From an uncultured Anaerolineaceae bacterium (GTDB lineage Bacteria > Chloroflexota > Anaerolineae > Promineifilales > Promineifilaceae): a stretch of 20,734 nucleotides of DNA. Where the stretch lies: the NCBI GenBank assembly GCA_937967805.1, contig CALBTC010000477.1, positions 1-20,734 of the forward strand, read 5' to 3'. The notes under the pieces were generated by a model. That model was not told where the DNA came from, did no database searches, and saw only the letters and a list, made by a program, of their open reading frames with translations. Of the stretch, positions 1 to 7,436 are shown piece by piece (the stretch's first letter is position 1; each line of letters opens with the position of its first letter). The translations under genes and the position numbers were made by a program.

Positions 1-1
1 C

Positions 2-151
2 GAAGGCGACGTGGGCCAGCGCGAACTGTGGCCCTGGCTGCTGGCCATCGCCGTGATTGTGCTCATTGTCGAGTGGTGGGTCCACCACCGCGGCACCCGC
101 TGGCCCAAGCTGCCCAGCATTGCAGCCTTAAACCGTCTGCGACAACGATAA
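2..151 (+). CDS. C-terminal end of a membrane protein, possibly VWA/BatA-like (partial)
   Basis: An open frame enters from the left edge and stops at TAA 149-151, giving 49 residues. It contains one hydrophobic helix (about residues 9-28, LWPWLLAIAVIVLIVEWW) followed by a basic tail ending N-R-L-R-Q-R. The pattern 'R-E-L-W-P-W-L-L...E-W-W-x-x-H-R' resembles the last transmembrane segment of large Chloroflexota proteins with BatA-like N-termini and von Willebrand A domains; that is recall, and the diagnostic domains lie outside the window. Codon use is GC-rich, in contrast to the AT-rich gene that follows. Confidence 0.6.
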   Translation, partial: EGDVGQRELWPWLLAIAVIVLIVEWWVHHRGTRWPKLPSIAALNRLRQR

Positions 152-201
152 ATTTTCATCAGAAGTTTCGCAAATTGCTCCTTCTGTTACACAAAATTGA
201 A

Positions 202-843
202 ATGTGGAAATTTACTAATCAGCAGAGAATCAGTCAAAAAGAACTCTTGTCTCGAATTGGCAAGATTCTATTTATCAGCAGTTTTCTTATCTTCCTTGGG
301 AGCTTATTTGCCTTTTCGGTCGATTTTACTTTTCCATTTGTTGAATCAATAATGTTTTTTAGTCAGTTCAGCATCTATTTAGGCGCTGTTTTGGTAGCTA
401 TTGCAACCTTTCTCACTTGGAATAGTTCGCCATTTTGGGACTTTATTTTTAATCAAAGCAGCATTTTTCTGATCGTCATCGGCTTTGGAATAGCTTGGTG
501 GAATACGATGCATGATAAGCCTGTCATCCATGGAATAATAATCGTTTGGATTGCATTTGGATTGATAGGTTTAGGCAGACGATTTGACTCATCACGCCAC
601 CTGAGTCTGGATAATTCAAACGTTGCCAACAAGTCCCCTAATCTAAAGTTTGCATTGCTGAAAGCGATTAAAACAGCTGCAATTGGTTTATGTGTCAGCG
701 CAATTATAGGTGCCTGTTTTACTGGTTTACTATTTGGATTCAATGCAAGTGCATTACTTGTTGGTGCAACTTTCGGAGGACTAATTGGTCTGTTTTTTGG
801 TGCACTTATTGGTGCATTGGTAGTCACCAGTAAATTGCACTAA
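202..843 (+). CDS. orphan multi-pass membrane protein, AT-rich
   Basis: A 213-residue protein starting at ATG 202. The frame is open upstream to 28, but that part overlaps the coding end of the preceding gene, so ATG 202 is the first sensible start. No clear Shine-Dalgarno site is visible. Five to six hydrophobic segments are evident: roughly residues 21-40, 49-68, 78-95, 108-124, 151-173 and 182-209. The last two are Gly/Ala-rich with small-residue patterns (G-A-T-F-G-G-L-I-G-L-F-F-G-A-L-I-G-A), typical of tightly packed helices. No catalytic motif or known family was recognised. Its base composition is clearly more AT-rich than every other gene here and it contains no copy of the ACGGCCGT word, which hints at recent acquisition. 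Function unknown. Confidence 0.6.
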   Translation: MWKFTNQQRISQKELLSRIGKILFISSFLIFLGSLFAFSVDFTFPFVESIMFFSQFSIYLGAVLVAIATFLTWNSSPFWDFIFNQSSIFLIVIGFGIAWWNTMHDKPVIHGIIIVWIAFGLIGLGRRFDSSRHLSLDNSNVANKSPNLKFALLKAIKTAAIGLCVSAIIGACFTGLLFGFNASALLVGATFGGLIGLFFGALIGALVVTSKLH

Positions 844-910
844 AGCCATATTAATTCAGAGCTAATGAGCTGTTTCGATTGCAAATCATAATCTTAAATT
901 CCGGTTTTTT

Positions 911-1861
911 ATGAGTGAACAAGCCAGTTTAGAAACAGAAACAACAATGACAGCCAATCCCCGCTGGTGGTGGCTGGTGGCTGGTTTGGTGCTTTTGCTG
1001 CTGATCTGGCTGGTGGTGGCGTTGAGTGGTTCACGGCCGTTGAAGATGTGGCAGGATACGGCCGTTCCCCTAGACGTCACTCTCAACGGCCAGCCGTTGC
1101 TGGTTGATTTTGACGCCCTGAATGACAATCCAGCCGAGTACACCAACAAGCGCATCCAGGTCAGCGGCAGCTTTTTGCGGCTGGAGGCGGAAGATTGCGA
1201 ACTGTTCAACGGGCCGCGCATCCAGTGGGGGCTGGTGGCCGAAGGATTGCAGCTCAACGCCCGCGGCTTTGAGGCCATCGTCCTGCCCATCGTTTCACCG
1301 GGCACGCCAATGACCTTGCAGGGCATCTGGCGCCGCTATCCTGGCCCGGCCGGCTGCGGCAAGGAGCCGCCAACCGGGCTGTGGTACCTGGAAGTGGAGC
1401 AAATTGTGCAGCCCAACCCGCTGGTAGCCGGGACGCGCACGCCTGTAGCCGTCCTTTCCATCACGCCGCCCCCCTTTCCCTCGGTGACGCCTACAACATT
1501 TGGCTCGCCGACTGCGGTCGGCACGCCTATTCCCAGCGTCACGATTGTAAGTACGGTGGTGGTGGGTACGCCCAGCAGCACGCCGACGCTTGACGGAACG
1601 GCCGTCACCGCCACAGCAACAGCCACGCCAACCAGTACCGCCACAGGCACGTTAGCCACACCTACCAGCGGTCCCGGCACGCCGACAGGCGCACCCGGCA
1701 CCCCAACCAGCACGGCCACGCCCAGCGGCACACCCGGCAGCGGCCCTGGCACGCCCACACCAACCAACCCGCCATCCGTTACGGCTACACCTGGCGGTTA
1801 TCCTGGGCCGACATCGCCGGCCCCGTCTCCCACAAATACACCAGACCCTTACACTAATTGA
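911..1861 (+). CDS. membrane-anchored surface protein with Pro/Thr/Gly stalk
   Basis: A 316-residue protein with a short cytoplasmic N-terminus and one strongly hydrophobic helix (about residues 19-38, WWWLVAGLVLLLLIWLVVAL). A compact extracellular domain of about 120 residues (50-170) follows, with Cys96 and Cys149. The C-terminal third (about 185-316) is low-complexity Thr/Pro/Gly/Ser, built from degenerate T-P-T and G-T-P units, like an O-glycosylated stalk. The globular part alternates short strands with glycines (V-S-G-S-F, W-G-L-V-A-E-G) and could be an OB-like barrel, but no family was recognised. With the stalk at the C-terminus, the protein probably reaches out through the cell-wall layer. 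Met13 (947) is an alternative start; neither start has a clear ribosome binding site. The TTT-to-TGA end is followed by a 51-bp gap to nudC. Confidence 0.75.
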   Translation: MSEQASLETETTMTANPRWWWLVAGLVLLLLIWLVVALSGSRPLKMWQDTAVPLDVTLNGQPLLVDFDALNDNPAEYTNKRIQVSGSFLRLEAEDCELFNGPRIQWGLVAEGLQLNARGFEAIVLPIVSPGTPMTLQGIWRRYPGPAGCGKEPPTGLWYLEVEQIVQPNPLVAGTRTPVAVLSITPPPFPSVTPTTFGSPTAVGTPIPSVTIVSTVVVGTPSSTPTLDGTAVTATATATPTSTATGTLATPTSGPGTPTGAPGTPTSTATPSGTPGSGPGTPTPTNPPSVTATPGGYPGPTSPAPSPTNTPDPYTN

Positions 1862-1912
1862 ATAATTTGCGGACAATTACGCAATGACTCAGTTACATTT
1901 CACGGAGCAATC

Positions 1913-2746
1913 ATGAATTTATCATTCTCCCCCGCCGTTACGCCCGCAATTGAAAACAGCGCCCCAGCCCTTTGGTTCATCTTTCGTGGCAGTGATTTGC
2001 TGGTGCTGGATGAAGGCGAAACGGCCGTCCTCCCCCAGAGCACCCATGACCTTCAATTTTTGCGGCAGCATTATTTGGGCTGGATTGAGGGGGAAACGGC
2101 CCCAACCCACTGTTTCGCGGCAGAGGTGGCTGAAGAAACCGCCCCACCGCCCGACATGCAGTTTGCCGGACTGCGCCAATTGTTTAACCGGCTGTCTACG
2201 GATCATTTGTGGCTAGCGGGACGGGCCGTGCAAATCATCGACTGGGACCGCACAAATCAATTTTGCAGCCGCTGCGCCACGCCCAACGAGATTTTGGAGC
2301 ACGAGCGGGCCAAAAAGTGCCCCAACTGCGACCTCACCACCTATCCCCGCATCGCCCCGGCGATCATTGTGCGGGTGGATCGAGAGATTGACGGCGTGCC
2401 TCATTTGCTGCTGGCGCGGAACGGCCGTTGGCGGCGCGGCTGGTACAGCGTGTTGGCCGGCTTTGTAGAACCGGGCGAAACGTTAGAGCAATGCGTGCAC
2501 CGCGAAGTGTTTGAAGAAACGGCCATTCGCCTGAAAAACGTGCGCTACTTTGGCAGCCAGCCGTGGCCCTTCCCCAATTCGCTCATGGTGGCTTTTACGG
2601 CCGAATACGCCGGCGGCAGCATCGTCCTGGAAGAAGAAGAGCTGGATGACGCCCAATGGTTCACCGTCGACACCTTACCCAACCTTCCCTCCAGTCTAAG
2701 CATCGCCCGGCGTTTGGTCGATGACTTTGTGCGCCGAAACTCGTAA
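1913..2746 (+). CDS. nudC: NAD(H) pyrophosphatase NudC (Nudix hydrolase)
   Basis: NudC hydrolyses NADH/NAD+ to NMN(H) and AMP, and in characterised bacteria also removes NAD caps from RNA. The 277-residue product has the expected order: an N-terminal domain (1-110), a four-cysteine zinc ribbon (Cys118, Cys121, Cys136, Cys139), then the Nudix fold. The Nudix box spans residues 183-205 (G-x5-E-x7-R-E-V-F-E-E-T-A-I), and the NudC signature S-Q-P-W-P-F-P is at 215-221. The Gly near the end of the Nudix box is Ala (E-E-T-A-I instead of E-E-x-G-I). Length is slightly above the 257 residues of E. coli NudC. ATG 1913 is supported by GGAG at 1904-1907. Cytosolic. The gene carries two ACGGCCGT words, read in two different frames (T-A-V and N-G-R). 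Confidence 0.95.
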   Translation: MNLSFSPAVTPAIENSAPALWFIFRGSDLLVLDEGETAVLPQSTHDLQFLRQHYLGWIEGETAPTHCFAAEVAEETAPPPDMQFAGLRQLFNRLSTDHLWLAGRAVQIIDWDRTNQFCSRCATPNEILEHERAKKCPNCDLTTYPRIAPAIIVRVDREIDGVPHLLLARNGRWRRGWYSVLAGFVEPGETLEQCVHREVFEETAIRLKNVRYFGSQPWPFPNSLMVAFTAEYAGGSIVLEEEELDDAQWFTVDTLPNLPSSLSIARRLVDDFVRRNS

Positions 2747-2895
2747 AGATGCGACGCACTTTCACAAGAGACTTCATAAACGTCGGCACACCACGAATGC
2801 AAATTTCACGCTAAGCCGCCAAGTGCGCAAAACGGTCTTTGCGACTTTGCGCGAGGCTATTTTCAAGGGAGCCAGGGATGCCATTGCTCTGGGCA

Positions 2896-2910
2896 AAGTG
2901 CATCGCACTT
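2896..2910. terminator. short hairpin between converging genes
   Basis: AAGTGC (2896-2901), ATC loop, GCACTT (2905-2910) forms a tight 6-bp hairpin in the 182-bp gap between nudC (+) and the phosphoesterase (-). No U-run follows on the + strand. The gap also carries a short-word repeat with GCGCAAA (2825-2831) and TTTGCGC (2846-2852) facing each other. A bidirectional terminator role is inferred from position only. Confidence 0.3.
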
Positions 2911-2928
2911 CGAACTTATTGCGAGAAA

Positions 2929-4527
2929 TCATTCGTCAAACAGCCGCACTTCCAGCGGGGCATTGGCCTGGGCCGACCATTGCAGCAGTTCCGGCATGTC
3001 CTTATTTTTGGCTTCGTCGCTGTGCTGCACGCGGCCAGGCACCAGGCGCAAGAAGGAGAGCTGCTCATCGGGGCGAAGCAGCCGTTCAGATTCGCTAAAG
3101 ACGGGCACCCAGGCCCCGGTGTTGACGTACCATTGGCGGTAGGCGGGCCGATCCTTATCCGTGGGCGACAGGGGCCGGGCATCGGCGGAGTGATCATGGC
3201 CAAAGATGAAGTAGCGCACGCTGCCGTAGCCGGGATGGGTGCCGCCGTTGAGCAGCCGGGCAATGCGGCCCGACGCCGCATACAAATAATCACCTTCCAG
3301 CAGTTGATCCAACGATCGGATCATGCTTGATGCTGTGAAGCCAAACACAACTGCCAGGAGCCCGGCAATGATAGCAGGCCAGTAAATACCCAGGGCAATT
3401 ACGCGCACTGCAATAAACAGCAGGGCAATTGTCAGCAAAACCAAAATAATGCTGCCGCCCAAACGCAGTATCGTCTGCCCGGTAGAGCCGGAAATAGCTT
3501 CCCGACTGTGTATTTGAATATCGTGAATAGCTTTAAGAAAATCATCGGCCGTTTCCGGCATGGGTGGTTTAGCAGCTCGTTCCTTCACCTTCTTGTTAAC
3601 CTTACGCCGCGCTTCTAAATATTCTGGCAAGAGTTGCCAAAGAAAGGTGGACAGTTCACTTGGCGCGTGACGCAGCACCCAAAAAACGTAGCGCGATATG
3701 GGTTTCATATTGTCGGCGAAGGGATGAATGTGCTCGACCTTGTTAAAAAAGTAGCGCACAAACAGGGAACCGGAGGGCAGTTCGATAAAGTCTGGCTCAT
3801 CGGGGAGGCGGGGGTCTTCAAAATTTTTGAAGGCGTTGGCCGGTTCGTATTGGCAGCCGTGTTCCACGTAAAATAGCTCCGGCTCGTATAAAAACGTGGG
3901 CGGAAAGGTGACCCGTTTTTGCAGATCGTCCAGGCTGAGGGCGTCTGGCATATTTTCATACAGGGGCAGAAGGGCTTGGTCATTGTTAGGAACGGCCGTT
4001 TCCCGCCAATCTGCATACGCCTGCTGCAATAGCTGGCGCAATTGCAATTGCACGTCAGGCCAGTACAGCTCAACGTCGTGATTCCCTTTCATGAGCACCA
4101 GCTCATTGCCCGGCTGGGCCACAAACCAGGCTAACGCCTGAAAAAAGGTCGGATGACCGGCAGCAATCTGGGTTGCTTTCCACACAATTTCCGGCGAAGC
4201 GGTGCCCAGGCCAAACTCGCGATCATTTTTGCGCAGTTCATCATAACTGCGTACGCCCTTCACCTTAAACAGTTCGTCGCCTTCTTTGGGTAAGGAAACG
4301 ACCTGCAAGAAATCGAAGATGTCGCCATTGATCACCAGTTTCCAGGGGATGTTGTGATATTCAACGGCCGTTTCCCGGCGGCTCAACTGCACATGATGAG
4401 CGATAAATTGGGCAAACGGCACGTCCTGGAAAAAGTCTTCATTGCGATGAATTAAGCCACTGGCCGGATTACGCCCTTCGCTCAGGTGGAAATCACTGAC
4501 AAAAAGATAATTGAACTGTTGTGCCAT
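2929..4527 (-). CDS. calcineurin-like metallophosphoesterase with membrane hairpin
   Basis: A 532-residue dinuclear-metal phosphoesterase. Metal-ligand motifs appear in the family order: S-D-F-H (Asp12, His14), N-G-D (Asp69), G-N-H-D (148-151), V-E-H-G (His223) and G-H-D-H (443-446). Between the last two lies a long insertion with two hydrophobic segments (about 354-376 and 383-402), so the chain crosses the membrane and returns, and the final G-H-D-H stays on the same side as the rest of the active site. The substrate cannot be told from sequence; related proteins act on phosphodiesters such as nucleotides or lipid-linked substrates. The start is ATG 4527-4525 with GGAGGG about 8 nt upstream. 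It is transcribed divergently from the dTDP-glucose dehydratase gene through a promoter that overlaps the other gene's. Two ACGGCCGT words lie within the gene. Confidence 0.85.
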   Translation of the reverse strand: MAQQFNYLFVSDFHLSEGRNPASGLIHRNEDFFQDVPFAQFIAHHVQLSRRETAVEYHNIPWKLVINGDIFDFLQVVSLPKEGDELFKVKGVRSYDELRKNDREFGLGTASPEIVWKATQIAAGHPTFFQALAWFVAQPGNELVLMKGNHDVELYWPDVQLQLRQLLQQAYADWRETAVPNNDQALLPLYENMPDALSLDDLQKRVTFPPTFLYEPELFYVEHGCQYEPANAFKNFEDPRLPDEPDFIELPSGSLFVRYFFNKVEHIHPFADNMKPISRYVFWVLRHAPSELSTFLWQLLPEYLEARRKVNKKVKERAAKPPMPETADDFLKAIHDIQIHSREAISGSTGQTILRLGGSIILVLLTIALLFIAVRVIALGIYWPAIIAGLLAVVFGFTASSMIRSLDQLLEGDYLYAASGRIARLLNGGTHPGYGSVRYFIFGHDHSADARPLSPTDKDRPAYRQWYVNTGAWVPVFSESERLLRPDEQLSFLRLVPGRVQHSDEAKNKDMPELLQWSAQANAPLEVRLFDE

Positions 4528-4661
4528 GGGGAACCCTCCAAAATAATAAGTTCTAAATTATTGTTATTGGATTGATCGTAAGGAAATACGAATGGTTGAT
4601 CAAGTATTTTTGGTGTCGGTACGGCCGTTGCCGCTGAGAAAACATCTGCCAGCGTAGGAAA

Positions 4662-4690
4662 AGTATAGCATACCCGTACTTGGCTGTGAA
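4662..4690 (-). promoter_or_regulatory. sigma-70-type promoter for the metallophosphoesterase
   Basis: Read on the minus strand: TTCACA (4690-4685), a 17-nt spacer, then TATACT (4667-4662) preceded by TGC, giving the extended -10 TGCTATACT. The predicted start near 4655 leaves a leader of about 128 nt that contains an ACGGCCGT word at 4621-4628. The -35 box overlaps the -35 box of the opposite promoter by one base. Confidence 0.6.
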
Positions 4691-4708
4691 AACGGCCTTC
4701 GCTACAAT
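4680..4708 (+). promoter_or_regulatory. sigma-70-type promoter for the dTDP-glucose dehydratase
   Basis: TTGGCT (4680-4685), a 17-nt spacer, TACAAT (4703-4708). Predicted transcription start is near 4715, about 70 nt before the GTG start at 4785. Its -35 box overlaps that of the divergent promoter at base 4685, so the two polymerases should exclude each other. Confidence 0.55.
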
Positions 4709-4784
4709 GGCACGGCTCGGTTTATTGCTTAAAGAACGTGAATAATCCCAAAACTCCTGCAAAGGAACCAAAAGAGGTCTACTT

Positions 4785-5801
4785 GTGAAAAATATCATCG
4801 TGACAGGTGGTGCCGGCTTCATCGGCGCTAACTTTGTTCTCTATATGCTGAAAAAATATGACAATTACAACATCATCGTCTACGACAAGCTCACCTATGC
4901 CGGGAATCTGGACAACCTGCTGGAAGTCGCCGACGATCCGCGCTACAGCTTCGTGCGCGGCGACATTTGCGACGCCGAAACGGTAGAAGCGACTATCCAA
5001 AAGTACGAGGCTGACACCATCGTCAACTTTGCCGCCGAAACCCATGTGGATCGCTCCATTATGGACCCGGATGCGTTTATTCAGACCGGCGTGTACGGCA
5101 CCTACGTGCTGCTGGAAGCGGCCAAAAAGCACGGTCTGCGCTACCATCAAATCTCCACCGACGAGGTGTATGGCCACATCCCCGAAGGATATTCCAGCGT
5201 GGAAACCGACAAGCTGGACCCGCGCAGCCCGTATGCTGCCAGCAAAGCCAGCGGCGATCTGCTGGTGAACGCGTACTTCATCACCTATGGCCTGCCGGTG
5301 ACCATCACGCGCGGCTCCAACAATATTGGCCCATTCCAATACCCGGAAAAGGTAGTGCCGCTCTTTGCCACCAACGCCATCGATGAAGAACCGCTGCCGC
5401 TGTATGGCGACGGCCGTCAGATGCGTGAGTACCAATACGTGCTGGACCATTGCGAAGCCATCGACCTGGTGCTGCACAAGGGCAAGCTGGGCGAAGCGTA
5501 CAACATTGGCACGGGCGAAGAGATGGAAAATGTGCAGATGGTGGAAATTTTGCTGGAGACGCTCAACCGGCCCAAAGACCTGATCAAACATGTAAAGGAT
5601 CGGGAAGGACACGACCGTCGCTACAGTCTGAACATCGACAAGATCAAGGCGCTGGGTTGGAAACCGCGCCATTCTTCAGCAGAGGCCGTGGCAAAGACGG
5701 CCGTCTGGTACCGTGAAAACGAATGGTGGTGGCGCAAAATTAAATCCGGCGAGTTTAAAGAATATTACGAGCGACAGTACGGCCACCGCTGGCAAAAGTG
5801 A
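4785..5801 (+). CDS. rfbB: dTDP-glucose 4,6-dehydratase (RmlB/RfbB family)
   Basis: This extended short-chain dehydrogenase/reductase converts dTDP-glucose to dTDP-4-keto-6-deoxyglucose, the committed step to dTDP-rhamnose and other deoxysugars of surface polysaccharides. The 338-residue protein shows the NAD-binding G-G-A-G-F-I-G (8-14), the catalytic S-T-D-E-V-Y-G (124-130, with Thr125-Asp126-Glu127) and Y-x-x-x-K (Tyr150, Lys154). Two usual family blocks are altered: the common T-N-V-x-G-T is T-G-V-Y-G-T (101-106), and the usual R-D-W-L-Y-V-x-D-H is R-E-Y-Q-Y-V-L-D-H (214-222). The reaction assignment is therefore probable rather than certain; another NDP-sugar dehydratase is possible. GTG start with AGAGG at 4773-4777. 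No rmlA, rmlC or rmlD lies in the window. The stop is followed at once by a perfect 21-bp inverted repeat. Confidence 0.85.
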   Translation: MKNIIVTGGAGFIGANFVLYMLKKYDNYNIIVYDKLTYAGNLDNLLEVADDPRYSFVRGDICDAETVEATIQKYEADTIVNFAAETHVDRSIMDPDAFIQTGVYGTYVLLEAAKKHGLRYHQISTDEVYGHIPEGYSSVETDKLDPRSPYAASKASGDLLVNAYFITYGLPVTITRGSNNIGPFQYPEKVVPLFATNAIDEEPLPLYGDGRQMREYQYVLDHCEAIDLVLHKGKLGEAYNIGTGEEMENVQMVEILLETLNRPKDLIKHVKDREGHDRRYSLNIDKIKALGWKPRHSSAEAVAKTAVWYRENEWWWRKIKSGEFKEYYERQYGHRWQK

Positions 5802-5803
5802 AA

Positions 5804-5854
5804 CGTAAAGCGTGAAACGTGATTAACTCACGCAATCACGTTTCACGCTTTACG
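5804..5854 (+). terminator. perfect 21-bp inverted repeat after the dehydratase
   Basis: Arms 5804-5824 and 5834-5854 are exact reverse complements, separated by 9 nt, and begin 3 nt after the stop codon. The arms consist of repeated short words (CGTAAAG, CGTGAAACGTG). No U-tract follows. It may terminate or stabilise the mRNA, and it resembles the other short-word inverted repeats in the window. Confidence 0.6.
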
Positions 5855-5902
5855 CTTGGATTACTAGTTTCTAAGTAGTGTCCCATTGCCAAAGTGGTCC
5901 TG

Positions 5903-5911
5903 TGCTATACT
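5903..5911 (+). promoter_or_regulatory. extended -10 promoter upstream of lipoprotein sugar dehydrogenase
   Basis: TGCTATACT matches an extended -10 (TGn + TATACT at 5906-5911). A TTGCCA lies 14 nt upstream, too close for a standard -35. The same 9-mer occurs in two other intergenic regions (minus strand at 4662-4670, plus strand at 13278-13286). Confidence 0.45.
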
Positions 5912-5947
5912 TATGCGCGTGCTTATTTTTAGCTGATTTACAGACCC

Positions 5948-5986
5948 ACCCTTCGCTTGATTGCTCCGCCATCCTACGCGAAGGGT
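5948..5986 (+). promoter_or_regulatory. leader hairpin covering the ribosome binding site
   Basis: ACCCTTCGC (5948-5956) pairs perfectly with GCGAAGGGT (5978-5986), followed by TTTTATT and then ATG 5993. The 3' arm contains AAGGG (5981-5985), the only Shine-Dalgarno-like sequence for ATG 5993 and correctly spaced 7 nt away. The hairpin would therefore hide the ribosome binding site, and it also resembles an intrinsic terminator. It may be an attenuator, a translational switch, or just a terminator for upstream transcription. Confidence 0.45.
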
Positions 5987-5992
5987 TTTATT

Positions 5993-7321
5993 ATGAGAAA
6001 TAGTATGCGTAGATCGTTTGTCCTTATTTTTATCATTGCCTTTCTCACGTTGGCGGCCTGCCAGAGCAATACAACGATAGAACCGCTTGTCCCTCCAGCC
6101 GCTACCCTTGCACCACCTGTGATTAACACGGCCGTACCTGCCACCAACACCCCGCCACCCCCACCGGTCATCAGCGAAGAAACTGCACCAACCTCACCAG
6201 CCGCAACCGACGCTCCGCCCACTGAAATTCCATCACCCCCAACCAACACGCCCATCCCCGAAAACCCAGTCAGCAGTATCAGTCTGGAGCCGGTTGTCAG
6301 CGGGCTGATTCAGCCGCTGTACGTCACCCACGCATTTGATGACCGGCTGTTTATCCTGGAACAGGCGGGCACCATTCGCATTTTTCAAAACGGCGCGCTG
6401 CTTTCCACCCCCTTCCTGGACATTCAGGACCCGGTCGGCTCCAACAGCAACGAACAGGGATTGCTGGGGCTAGCTTTTCATCCCAATTATCAGGAAAACG
6501 GCACCTTCTTCCTAAACTACACCGATGTGAACGGCAACACCAACATCGCCCGTTACCGCGTCAGCAGCGATCCCAACGTGGCTGACCCCGCCAGTGAGCA
6601 AATTTTGCTTACCATTCCGCAGCCTTTTGCCAACCACAACGGCGGCATGATCGGCTTTGGCCCCGATGGCTACCTGTACATCGGCGTAGGCGACGGCGGC
6701 AGCCAGGGCGACCCGCAGGGCAACGGGCAAAATCCGGGCACGCTGCTGGGCAGCATTTTGCGGCTGGACGTAGACAGCGCCGACGGCAGCTACACCATCC
6801 CCGCCGACAATCCGTTTGTGGACGACCCCACCGCCCGGCCAGAGGTATGGGCTTACGGTCTGCGCAATCCGTGGCGCTTTAGCTTCGACCGGCTGACCAA
6901 TGATTTGTTTGTGGCTGACGTGGGCCAAAACAGTTGGGAAGAAGTGAGCTGGCTGGCCGGCGGCACGCCCGCCGGCCAAAATTTTGGCTGGAACCGCATG
7001 GAAGGCAATCATTGCTACACACCCAACTGCAATCCGGCGGAGTATGTGCCCGCTATTTTTGAATATAACCATACCCAAGGTTGCTCCATCAGCGGAGGAT
7101 ACGTGTACCGGGGGCAGCAGTTTTTGAGTCTGTACGGCAATTATTTCGCGGCCGATTTTTGCAGCGGCACGATCTGGGGCGTGTTTCAGCAGCCGGACGG
7201 CACCTGGCAATCCACCATCGTGCACCAGAGCGGCCTGCCCATTAACAGCTTTGGCGAGGATGTGAACGGGGAGCTGTATGTGGTCGCCCGCACCGGGCAG
7301 ATTTTGCAGATACGGCCGTAA
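5993..7321 (+). CDS. lipoprotein PQQ-dependent sugar dehydrogenase-like beta-propeller
   Basis: A 442-residue product with a lipoprotein signal (basic n-region, hydrophobic 9-20, lipobox L-A-A-C with Cys23). A Pro/Thr-rich tether of about 65 residues follows, then a glucose/sorbosone dehydrogenase (PQQ-type) six-blade propeller. Typical blocks are Q-G-L-L-G-L-A-F-H-P, N-H-N-G-G-M-I-G-F-G-P-D-G-Y-L-Y, G-D-G-G, G-L-R-N-P-W-R-F-S-F-D and G-Q-N-F-G-W. By homology it oxidises aldose sugars outside the cell using PQQ; the substrate is unknown. ATG 5993 was chosen because it gives a clean signal peptide; the TTG 36 bases upstream adds nothing useful. It is a paralogue of the gene at 8628 but is lipid-anchored and lacks that protein's C-terminal Y-L-P-L-V tail. 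The last codons, CGG CCG TAA, lie inside an ACGGCCGT word. Confidence 0.85.
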   Translation: MRNSMRRSFVLIFIIAFLTLAACQSNTTIEPLVPPAATLAPPVINTAVPATNTPPPPPVISEETAPTSPAATDAPPTEIPSPPTNTPIPENPVSSISLEPVVSGLIQPLYVTHAFDDRLFILEQAGTIRIFQNGALLSTPFLDIQDPVGSNSNEQGLLGLAFHPNYQENGTFFLNYTDVNGNTNIARYRVSSDPNVADPASEQILLTIPQPFANHNGGMIGFGPDGYLYIGVGDGGSQGDPQGNGQNPGTLLGSILRLDVDSADGSYTIPADNPFVDDPTARPEVWAYGLRNPWRFSFDRLTNDLFVADVGQNSWEEVSWLAGGTPAGQNFGWNRMEGNHCYTPNCNPAEYVPAIFEYNHTQGCSISGGYVYRGQQFLSLYGNYFAADFCSGTIWGVFQQPDGTWQSTIVHQSGLPINSFGEDVNGELYVVARTGQILQIRP

Positions 7322-7330
7322 AAGCAGGTT

Positions 7331-7410
7331 GCAAGTAAGCAAGTCTGCAAGTAAGCAAGTCACAACTCCACATATCTCACTTGCACACCGGCACACTTGC
7401 AAACTTAAAT
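7331..7410. repeat. short-word repeat in the intergenic gap
   Basis: GCAAGTAAGCAAGTC occurs twice in exact tandem (7331-7345 and 7347-7361), followed by inverted words CACTTGC and ACACTTGC between about 7379 and 7401. It can fold back on itself. It lies between the lipoprotein sugar dehydrogenase and the esterase, just before the esterase's AAGGAG site, and is one of several distinct short-word repeats in the window. Confidence 0.7.
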
Positions 7411-7436
7411 AACCCATCACCGCAAGGAGTTCCAAT

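Noticed and set aside
28..201. Upstream extension of the AT-rich membrane protein frame
   Set aside because: It overlaps the GC-rich end of the preceding gene in another frame and its composition matches that gene.
4779..5672. 297-codon open frame opposite the dTDP-glucose dehydratase
   Set aside because: Antisense shadow; no family motif, while the + strand gene has all catalytic motifs.
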